Source: JACDBZ01 sp038233215 (GTDB lineage Bacteria > Chloroflexota > Limnocylindria > QHBO01). Taken from it: 21,629 bases of DNA. The translations under genes were made by a program, and so were the position numbers. Each line of letters begins with the position of its first letter. The first letter of the stretch is position 1. Below are positions 6,720 through 12,757 of the stretch, piece by piece. Under the pieces are notes generated by a model, which was not told where the DNA came from, made no database searches, and saw only the letters and a list, made by a program, of their open reading frames with translations. The stretch covers positions 1-21,629 of the forward strand of contig JBBSML010000032.1 of NCBI GenBank assembly GCA_038233215.1. The letters run 5' to 3'.

Positions 6720-7925
6720 ATGGCAAAGGTCCTATGCGTCCTCTACGACGATCCGGTCGACGGGCACCCGACGTCCTACGCCCGAGACGAGATTCCCAAG
6801 ATAGACGGCTACCACAACGGCCAGACCGCGCCGACTCCCGAAGGGATCGACTTTCAGCCGGGTGAGCTCCTGGGCAGTGTCTCCGGTGAGCTCGGGCTGC
6901 GGCAGTTCCTCGAAGGTGGGGGCCACACGTTGGTCGTCACCTCGGACAAGGAAGGGCCGGACTCGGTCCTCGACCGAGAGCTTGCTGACGCCGATGTCGT
7001 GATCTCGCAACCGTTCTGGCCCGCGTACCTGACGGCGGAGCGGATCGCCAAGGCGCCGCGCCTGAAGCTCGCCATCACGGCTGGGATCGGCTCCGACCAC
7101 GTCGATCTCGAAGCTGCGAATGCGCACGGAATCACCGTCGCCGAGGTGACCTACTCCAACAGCATCAGCGTGTCAGAGCACGTCGTGATGATGATCCTCT
7201 CCCTCGTTCGCAATTACATCCCGTCGTACCAGTGGGTCGTCAAGGGCGGCTGGAACATCGCCGATTGCGTCGCGCGGTCATACGACCTCGAGGGCATGCA
7301 GGTCGGGACCGTGGCCGCTGGAAGGATCGGTGCTGCCGTGCTGCGGCGTCTGAAGCCGTTCGAAGTCGGGTTGCACTATACGGATCGACACCGGCTGCCG
7401 GAGGACGTTGAACGAGAGCTCGGCGTGACCTATCACCCGGATGCGGCGTCGATGGTGCCGCACTGCGACGTGGTGACGATCAATGCGCCGCTGCATCCCG
7501 AGACCGAGCACCTTTTCGACGACGAACTCATCGGCAAGATGAAGCGCGGCGCCTACATCGTGAACACCGCCCGCGGCAAGATCTGCGACCGTGATGCCAT
7601 TGCGCGGGCCCTGGAGAGCGGCCAGCTCGCCGGCTATGCGGGCGATGTCTGGTACCCGCAACCGGCTCCTGAGGATCATCCCTGGCGGTCGATGCCTCAT
7701 CACGGGATGACGCCACACGTGTCGGGGTCATCGCTGTCCGCCCAGGCTCGCTACGCTGCTGGCACACGCGAGATCTTGGAGTGCTGGCTGGACGGTCGAC
7801 CGATCCGCGAGGAGTATCTGATCGCCGATGGCGGTAGGCTGGCAGGCGCCGGTGCCCATTCGTACAGTGTCGGCGGCGGCGCCGCCGAGAGCCCGGATGA
7901 CGCGCCTGGTGTCACGCCCACCTAG
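6720..7925 (+). CDS. fdh: NAD-dependent formate dehydrogenase (metal-free, D-2-hydroxyacid dehydrogenase family)
   Basis: The enzyme oxidises formate to CO2 with reduction of NAD+. All 401 residues align by eye with Pseudomonas sp. 101 FDH, from MAKVLCVLYDDPVDG at the start to GTGAHSYS-like at the end. Catalytic residues are present: N147 (formate binding), R285 (in NTARGK), H333 (in MTPHVSG), and the PFWPAY loop. The nucleotide fold has the FDH form GTVAAGRIG, and D222 after the second strand indicates NAD rather than NADP preference. GGAGG at 6706-6710 fixes the ATG. It sits between the DddP-like gene and the cyclodeaminase fusion. In context it is the last step of one-carbon oxidation, downstream of formate release by Fhs. 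This type needs no metal and tolerates oxygen. Confidence 0.96.
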   Translation: MAKVLCVLYDDPVDGHPTSYARDEIPKIDGYHNGQTAPTPEGIDFQPGELLGSVSGELGLRQFLEGGGHTLVVTSDKEGPDSVLDRELADADVVISQPFWPAYLTAERIAKAPRLKLAITAGIGSDHVDLEAANAHGITVAEVTYSNSISVSEHVVMMILSLVRNYIPSYQWVVKGGWNIADCVARSYDLEGMQVGTVAAGRIGAAVLRRLKPFEVGLHYTDRHRLPEDVERELGVTYHPDAASMVPHCDVVTINAPLHPETEHLFDDELIGKMKRGAYIVNTARGKICDRDAIARALESGQLAGYAGDVWYPQPAPEDHPWRSMPHHGMTPHVSGSSLSAQARYAAGTREILECWLDGRPIREEYLIADGGRLAGAGAHSYSVGGGAAESPDDAPGVTPT

Positions 7926-7946
7926 CCGGCGCTCCAAAGGCGACTC

Positions 7947-9254
7947 TTGACGGACGATTCGATCGCCAGTTTCCTGGATGAGTTGGCGGCGGATCCGCCC
8001 GGCCCTGCAGCCGGGTCGGCCGCCGCGGTCGCGGTCGCGATGGCTGCTGCGCTTCTCGAGCTCGCCGCGAGGCGATCGGGCGAGAACGACGGTGCCTCGC
8101 GAGCCTCCGCTCTTCGCGCGACGGCGCTACCGTTGGCGGAGGCGGACGCGCGCGCCTACGAGGCGGTGTTGCGATCCCGGGGTGATGCGCGACGAGCTGC
8201 GTTGACCCGTGCGTCGGACGTATTGATCGAGATCGGGATTGCCGCCGGTGCCGTGGAGGAGCTCGCATCTGCCCTCGTCGAGCGCGTGAAGCCGGCGCTC
8301 CGCGGCGAAGGGGTCGCTGCTTCGGAGTTCGCACGAGCCGCGCGCCACGTCAGCGAGCGTCTGGTCACGCTCAACCTTGCCGGGACGGAGGGAGGCGAGG
8401 TCGGATTGCATGGATGGGCTCTTTCTCGTCGGGCCGAGCTGTCGCGCGGAACGGTCGCGTGGGACGCCTTCGGCGCCGGTCCGCCAGTCGTACTTGTGCA
8501 CGGCACGCCGAGCTGGTCATATCTCTGGCGCAACATCGTGCCTGCACTCGCTCGGGAATTCACTGTCTATGTCTTCGATCTTCCCGGCTATGGTGATTCT
8601 CCAGCGCCGGCTGACGGCAACGTTTCGATCGCGACCCACGCGACGACGCTCGTCGAGCTGCTTGATCTGTGGGGACTCGAAGCACCGGCAGCCGCAGGTC
8701 ATGACATTGGCGGCGCAATCCTGCTGCGGGCGCATCTCGTGCATCGACGTTCGCTTCGCCAGCTCGCCCTCATCGACGCGGTCGCCCTGGCGCCATGGAT
8801 CACGCCCACGACGCGCCACATCCAGGCACATCTCGACGTGTACCGCACGATGCCGCACCATATCTTTGATCGGGTCGCGGCGGCGCATCTGAGGACGGCC
8901 GTGCACGGTGAATTCGACGAGGATGCTTTTGCCGCGTATCACGGGCGCTGGGATGGCGTCCAGGGCCAGACCGCCTATCTGCGCAAGGTGGCGCACTTCG
9001 ACGAGGAACACACGCGCCAGTTTGAACCAATGCTCGGGACGATCCTGGTGCCGGTGCTCGTCGTCTGGGGCGCGGACGACGCATGGCTCGACCCGGCCCT
9101 CGCCAACCGATTAGGTGCCCTGATCCCAGGGAGTGCAGTCCGGCTCATCGCGGCTGCCGGTCATTTCGCCATGGAGGACGCGCCGGCCGAGATCACGCAG
9201 GCGCTCCTCGGTTTCTTTCGGTCGCCCCCATCGCAGGCCGTCGGCGGCCGCTGA
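7947..9254 (+). CDS. Fusion: FchA/FTCD-type cyclodeaminase domain plus alpha/beta hydrolase
   Basis: One uninterrupted 435-residue frame starts at TTG 7947, with AAAGG 6 nt upstream. Residues about 5-150 resemble the cyclodeaminase/cyclohydrolase family (FLDELAADPPGPAAGSAAA start, helical, closing with LVTLNLAG). That domain interconverts formimino-, methenyl- and formyl-THF, so it could supply methenyl-THF cyclohydrolase (FchA) activity here. Residues about 165-430 are an alpha/beta hydrolase: HGTPSWSYLWRN (H185), nucleophile D253 in GHDIGG, acid D378 in WGADD, and base H406 in AAGHFAMED. An Asp nucleophile points to the epoxide hydrolase/dehalogenase branch. The halide-binding Trp after the nucleophile is Ile, which argues against haloalkane dehalogenase. 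The cyclodeaminase part is shorter than the usual ~200 residues. GGAGGGAGG at 8389-8397 before a TTG at 8404 leaves open an internal start. Confidence 0.7.
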   Translation: MTDDSIASFLDELAADPPGPAAGSAAAVAVAMAAALLELAARRSGENDGASRASALRATALPLAEADARAYEAVLRSRGDARRAALTRASDVLIEIGIAAGAVEELASALVERVKPALRGEGVAASEFARAARHVSERLVTLNLAGTEGGEVGLHGWALSRRAELSRGTVAWDAFGAGPPVVLVHGTPSWSYLWRNIVPALAREFTVYVFDLPGYGDSPAPADGNVSIATHATTLVELLDLWGLEAPAAAGHDIGGAILLRAHLVHRRSLRQLALIDAVALAPWITPTTRHIQAHLDVYRTMPHHIFDRVAAAHLRTAVHGEFDEDAFAAYHGRWDGVQGQTAYLRKVAHFDEEHTRQFEPMLGTILVPVLVVWGADDAWLDPALANRLGALIPGSAVRLIAAAGHFAMEDAPAEITQALLGFFRSPPSQAVGGR

Positions 9255-9261
9255 ACGGGGA

Positions 9262-9275
9262 GCCCGATCGCGGGC
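9262..9275. terminator. Short GC hairpin between convergent genes
   Basis: GCCCG-ATCG-CGGGC is a perfect 5-bp stem with a 4-nt loop in the 29-bp gap between the convergent hydrolase fusion and the IclR gene. It could end transcription from both sides. There is no T-run on either strand, so the call rests on position and symmetry. Confidence 0.35.
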
Positions 9276-9283
9276 GCCACGGC

Positions 9284-10036
9284 TCACGAGACCCGGCGCA
9301 ACCGACTTGAGATCCTGGCTGCGGCCGCCAGGACGCGTAGGGCGATCGCCGCTTGGGCGCTGGGTGGCGGAAAGCGGTACGACGGGCCGTGGACGTGCAG
9401 CGCCGCACTGACGTTGCCGCCTGCGTCTGTAATCGGCGCCGCGACCGAGTTGATCCCCTCGGCAAACTCGTCCCCGACCCACGCATATCCATCAAGCTGG
9501 ATCCGGCGAAGCCGGAGGCGAAGGACCGTCGGGTCCACCAGGGTCCGTGGGGTGAACCGCTCGAGCGGATCGGCCAGGAAACGATCCACCGCGGACGGCG
9601 GCATGTGAGCCAGGAAGACCTGCCCGGAGGAGACCGCGTGGATCGGCAGGCGGGTTCCCGTCCAGTCACGCACCAGGACGTGGTGTGCCGTGTCGACCTG
9701 GTCGATGTAGTGGACGACGTGGACGTCGAGAACGGCCAGCCCGGCGGCCTCGCCGACCTGCGATGCGAGATCGACGAGCACGGGACGAGCGAGAGCCACC
9801 AGGCTGCGGATCGGCACGATCCCGGCCGCGAGGGACACGATCCGCGCACCTAGCCGGTAGCGCGCATCGCCGGGAACCTGCTCCACCGCACCCTCGCCCG
9901 CGAGAGATGCCAGCATCCGCGCCGCCGTGCTCTTGGGCAGATCGGCCCTCTGCGCCACCTCGGTCACGCCGATGGGACCATCGCCCAGCGCCGACAGCAC
10001 CGCAAACGCGCGCTCGACCGCCTGGACTCTGGACAT
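9284..10036 (-). CDS. IclR family transcriptional regulator (divergent from corrinoid operon)
   Basis: This 250-residue protein has an N-terminal winged helix (residues about 1-65: AVERAFAVLSAL, then VTEVAQRADLPKSTAARMLASL as the helix-turn-helix, then a wing with YRLG). A C-terminal IclR effector domain follows (LHVHGPSYRF near the end, equivalent to the family's NVSGPxxR motif). IclR proteins usually sense small carboxylates or aromatic acids. GGAGAGG lies just upstream of the ATG at 10036. It is divergent from the corrinoid/THF operon across 105 bp containing a perfect palindrome (10089-10107), so it is the likely local repressor or activator of that operon. The ligand is unknown; a one-carbon donor such as a betaine or its product would fit. 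Confidence 0.93.
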   Translation of the reverse strand: MSRVQAVERAFAVLSALGDGPIGVTEVAQRADLPKSTAARMLASLAGEGAVEQVPGDARYRLGARIVSLAAGIVPIRSLVALARPVLVDLASQVGEAAGLAVLDVHVVHYIDQVDTAHHVLVRDWTGTRLPIHAVSSGQVFLAHMPPSAVDRFLADPLERFTPRTLVDPTVLRLRLRRIQLDGYAWVGDEFAEGINSVAAPITDAGGNVSAALHVHGPSYRFPPPSAQAAIALRVLAAAARISSRLRRVS

Positions 10037-10088
10037 CGGCCTCTCCGTCGGTTACATTTCGGTACAGTTGCGTGCCATGATACGGCAT

Positions 10089-10107
10089 CGTTCCACATCG
10101 TGGAACG
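10089..10107. promoter_or_regulatory. Perfect palindrome, candidate IclR operator
   Basis: CGTTCCAC-ATC-GTGGAACG has two perfect 8-bp arms around a 3-bp centre. IclR-family operators are commonly palindromes of this length with TTCCA/TGGAA-like arms. It lies between the divergent IclR and corrinoid protein genes, 34 bp ahead of the GTG at 10142. On the minus strand TATCAT (10077-10082) is a good -10 for the regulator, which would put the palindrome over its -35 region. Regulation of both directions is therefore plausible. Confidence 0.65.
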
Positions 10108-10141
10108 TTCAGCATCAATTTCATCGCTCGGAGCGTGGCAC

Positions 10142-10837
10142 GTGGCAGACGAATACGAGGAAATCGATCTCGCAACACTTTCGGATGACGAGCTCGTGGA
10201 GCAGATGCACAACGACCTGTATGACGGGTTGAGGGACGAGATCGTCCTCGGGACGAACATCCTCTTGTCGCGCGGTCTCTCCGCGGCAAAGGTTCTCGAC
10301 GACGCGCTGGTGGCCGGCATGAAGATCGTCGGTATCGACTTTCGCGATGGCATCCTGTTCGTCCCCGAAGTCCTGCTCGCGGCCAATGCCATGAAGGCCG
10401 GGATGGCAATCCTGCGGCCGCTCCTCGCCGAGACGGGCGCCGAGCCCATCGGAAAGGTCGTCATTGGTACCGTAAAGGGCGACATCCATGACATCGGCAA
10501 GAATCTCGTGGGAATGATGTTCGAGGGCGCGGGCTTCGAGGTCATCGACATCGGGATCAACACGGACGCGGAGAAGTTCATCGCGGCGCTGGAAGAGCAC
10601 AAGCCGGACATCCTCGGCATGTCCGCGCTCCTGACGACCACGATGCCGTACATGAAGGTCGTCATCCAGGCGCTCAAGGATCGCGGAATGCGCGATGACT
10701 ACATCGTCCTCGTTGGTGGAGCGCCGCTCAACGAGGAGTTCGGGTTGGCTGTCGGCGCCGACGCCTATTGCCGAGACGCCGGCGTGGCCGCTGAGACGGC
10801 GCGCCGGCTGATCGATGAGCGCCGTGCAGCGGCGTAG
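10142..10837 (+). CDS. Corrinoid (B12-binding) methyl-carrier protein, MtbC/MttC/MtgC type
   Basis: This 231-residue protein has a helical cap (residues about 1-90, with FRDGILFVPEVLLAANAMKAGM) followed by a Rossmann-like cobalamin domain. GDIHDIGKN gives the D-x-H-x-x-G motif with H116 as lower axial ligand; GMSALLTT and VLVGGAPL complete the binding signature. Such proteins accept a methyl group from a substrate methyltransferase as methyl-Co(III) and hand it on. GTG 10142 is preferred because GGAG (10130-10133) precedes it; an earlier GTG at 10100 lies inside the palindrome. It is first of seven tightly packed genes. The partner methyltransferase (MttB/MtgB type) is not in this window, so the methyl donor is not identified. 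Confidence 0.92.
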   Translation: MADEYEEIDLATLSDDELVEQMHNDLYDGLRDEIVLGTNILLSRGLSAAKVLDDALVAGMKIVGIDFRDGILFVPEVLLAANAMKAGMAILRPLLAETGAEPIGKVVIGTVKGDIHDIGKNLVGMMFEGAGFEVIDIGINTDAEKFIAALEEHKPDILGMSALLTTTMPYMKVVIQALKDRGMRDDYIVLVGGAPLNEEFGLAVGADAYCRDAGVAAETARRLIDERRAAA

Positions 10838-11477
10838 AATCGTGGACGCGGAGGCGCCGCGAGTGCTCGTGATCGGCTGCGGCGCGCTCGCCCGCGAGCT
10901 CGTTGACTTGACCCGTCCACTGCCGAATGTCGACATCGCGTGCCTCCCGCCGTCGCTTCACAACCGCCCGGACGGTATCCCCGGGGCGGTGAGCGCAAAG
11001 ATTCGCGCGAGCCGCGAGGAAGGGCGCCATGCACGGATCTTCGTGGCGTACGCCGATTGCGGAACCGGAGGGCTCCTTGACCGCGTCATCGCTGACGCAG
11101 GTGTCGAGCGCCTTCCGGGCGCCCACTGCTACGAGTTCTTCGCCGGTCGGACCGACTTCGCGCGCCTCGCCGATGAGGAGCCCGCCACGTTCTGGCTGAC
11201 CGACTTTCTCGCCCGGAATTTCGACCGGCTGGTCATCCGAGGGCTCGGCATTGACCGGCATCCCGAGCTGAAGGCGACCTATTTCAACAACTACCGGCGC
11301 CTGGTCTACCTCTCCCAGACTGACGATCCGGGGCTCGTCGCCATGGCCCGCCGCGCAGCCGACAGGCTTGGTCTGGCATTCGAGCACCGTCACACCGGTT
11401 ACGGCGAACTGGCGAGCTCCATCTCGTCCGCAGCGGCCGGCGCACCAGGGCGCTCGACCCAGCCGGGAGCTGCCTGA
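10815..11477 (+). CDS. DUF1638 domain protein
   Basis: The 220-residue protein shows the DUF1638 pattern: VIGCGALARELVDL near the N-terminus, LHNRPDGIP, FVAYADCGTGGLLD, GAHCYEFFAGR, then FWLTDFLARNFDRLVIRGLGIDRHPEL and NNYRRLVYLSQ. The function of the family is not established. It is often found beside corrinoid methyltransferase genes, and here it sits between the corrinoid protein and the methyl-THF methyltransferase. Three Cys in conserved-looking motifs (GCG, DCG, HCY) and nearby His could bind a metal or thiol, which is inference only. ATG 10815 overlaps the previous gene by 23 nt; GTG 10842 would remove the overlap. Neither has a strong Shine-Dalgarno. No signal peptide or membrane segment is seen, so it is likely cytoplasmic. 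Confidence 0.85.
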   Translation: MSAVQRRRIVDAEAPRVLVIGCGALARELVDLTRPLPNVDIACLPPSLHNRPDGIPGAVSAKIRASREEGRHARIFVAYADCGTGGLLDRVIADAGVERLPGAHCYEFFAGRTDFARLADEEPATFWLTDFLARNFDRLVIRGLGIDRHPELKATYFNNYRRLVYLSQTDDPGLVAMARRAADRLGLAFEHRHTGYGELASSISSAAAGAPGRSTQPGAA

Positions 11478-11480
11478 CCG

Positions 11481-11831
11481 ATGGCCACGCTCAACGTCAT
11501 CTTCTGGCGAGACATTCCGGCCCAGGTCGTGGGCCGGGACGGTCGACGATCGAGCAAGATGGTCCTCCACCCGCGCTTCCAGATCGCGATCGACAAGGCC
11601 GCCAACCGCGCCGGCAAACGCGCTTACAACGATTACATCGAGGAGTGGCGCAAGGTCCAGAGACCGTGCGGGCAGGACATCGAGGTCGCGGTCCGGGAAG
11701 AGTCCGAGCGCCTGGAAGTCGAGTACACGAAGCACCGCCTGGCCACGCTTATCCTGAGTGGCGGTGCGGAGGGCGAATCGACATACCGCCCGCCCACCGA
11801 GGAGACGCCTGTCAGATCGGCACCGAGTTGA
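11481..11831 (+). CDS. Virulence_fact family small protein in corrinoid operon
   Basis: The 116-residue protein begins MATLNVIFWRDIPAQVVGRDGRR and contains a helical middle (FQIAIDKAANRAGKRAYNDYIEEWRK). This is the pattern of the small family labelled virulence factor in databases. That name is historical, and no virulence role is implied here. Similar genes occur in alphaproteobacterial and other clusters with corrinoid proteins, DUF1638 and methyl-THF methyltransferases (from memory). It lies 3 nt after DUF1638 and overlaps the next gene by TTGA. A GGGAG stretch about 10 nt upstream may serve as ribosome binding site. The biochemical role is unknown; an accessory or structural part of the methyl-transfer machinery is the simplest inference. 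Confidence 0.8.
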   Translation: MATLNVIFWRDIPAQVVGRDGRRSSKMVLHPRFQIAIDKAANRAGKRAYNDYIEEWRKVQRPCGQDIEVAVREESERLEVEYTKHRLATLILSGGAEGESTYRPPTEETPVRSAPS

Positions 11832-12757
11832 CCCACACCATCGTCTCATCCGCCACCCGAGAGATCGTCATCGGCGATGATCGGCCGTTCGTCATCATCG
11901 GCGAGCGGATCAACCCGACCGGCCGGACGCTGCTCGCGGAGGAGATGAAGGCCGGCGACTTCTCTCGAGTCGAGCGCGACACGCTCGCACAGGTCGAGGC
12001 CGGGGCCCACATGCTCGACGTGAACGCCGGGATCCCGCTCGCGGACGAGCCGGCCATCCTTGCTAGGACCATTCAGCTCGTGCAGTCACTGACCGACACC
12101 CCGCTTTCTATTGATAGCTCGATCGTCGAGGCACTCGAGGCAGGTCTCGCGGTCTACCGCGGTAAGGCCCTCGTCAACTCCGTGACCGGTGAGGAAGAAC
12201 GACTCGAGCGGGTCCTGCCGCTGGTGAAGCGATACGGTGCCGCCGTGGTGGCGATCAGCAATGACGAGACCGGGATCAGCGAGGATCCCGACGTCCGCTT
12301 TGCCGTCGCGAAACGGATCGTCGAGCGCGCTGCAGACCATGGGATCCCGCGCGAAGACGTGATCGTCGATCCGCTGCTCATGCCCATCGGCGCGTTGCCG
12401 ACGGCCGGCCGCCAGGTCTTCCGGATCCTGGGCCGGCTGCGCGACGAGCTCAAGGTCAACACCATCTGTGGAGCATCGAACGTCAGCTTTGGCCTGCCGA
12501 ACCGCGCGGGGATCAATGGCGCGTTTCTCGCGATGGCCATGGCGAGCGGTTTGACGTCGGCGATTACGAACGCGCTTGCCGATGGCGTCCGCCAGTCGGT
12601 CATGGCCGGCGACGTCCTGATGGGCAATGACCGGGACGCAGCGCGCTGGATCCGGACCTTCCGGATTGCCCCCGCGGCGGGTGAGCAGGGCAGGCGCATC
12701 AACCGCCGCCGAGTCGTGTTGTCAGCTCCCTCCAGCATCAGCTTGGAGTCGCGATGA
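11828..12757 (+). CDS. Methyltetrahydrofolate:corrinoid methyltransferase (MtgA/AcsE-like)
   Basis: This 309-residue pterin-binding TIM barrel contains GERINPTGR, MLDVNAGIP, LSIDSS, LVNSVTGEEERL and TICGASNVSFGLPNR, all characteristic of the DHPS-like methyltransferases. These move a methyl group between methyl-THF and a corrinoid protein. In methyl-oxidising pathways it runs from methyl-corrinoid to THF, as MtgA does in glycine-betaine users. The start is TTG 11828, overlapping the preceding stop; no better in-frame start lies nearby, and the sequence from residue 10 on matches the family start. The end overlaps the reactivase gene by ATGA. The length is near the usual 260-310. Direction of flux and partner identity are inferred from the operon. 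Confidence 0.92.
   Translation: MTHTIVSSATREIVIGDDRPFVIIGERINPTGRTLLAEEMKAGDFSRVERDTLAQVEAGAHMLDVNAGIPLADEPAILARTIQLVQSLTDTPLSIDSSIVEALEAGLAVYRGKALVNSVTGEEERLERVLPLVKRYGAAVVAISNDETGISEDPDVRFAVAKRIVERAADHGIPREDVIVDPLLMPIGALPTAGRQVFRILGRLRDELKVNTICGASNVSFGLPNRAGINGAFLAMAMASGLTSAITNALADGVRQSVMAGDVLMGNDRDAARWIRTFRIAPAAGEQGRRINRRRVVLSAPSSISLESR

Noticed and set aside
7290..7340. Apparent defect in the GxGxxG motif of formate dehydrogenase (AAGRIG)
   Set aside because: This is the normal form in bacterial NAD-dependent FDH, so it is not a lesion.
8409..9254. Haloalkane dehalogenase as the name of the hydrolase domain
   Set aside because: The Asp nucleophile fits, but the halide-binding Trp next to it is Ile and the HGNP Asn is Thr, so the specific name is not supported.
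1213..10091. Shared 12-mer ATACGGCATCGT at 1213-1224 and 10080-10091
   Set aside because: Several chance 12-mer matches are expected within a window of this size, and the two contexts (tRNA leader, IclR promoter) are unrelated.
10037..10141. Cobalamin riboswitch upstream of the corrinoid operon
   Set aside because: The gap is only 105 bp, too short for the usual element, and I see no B12-box-like sequence; the palindrome explains the region better.
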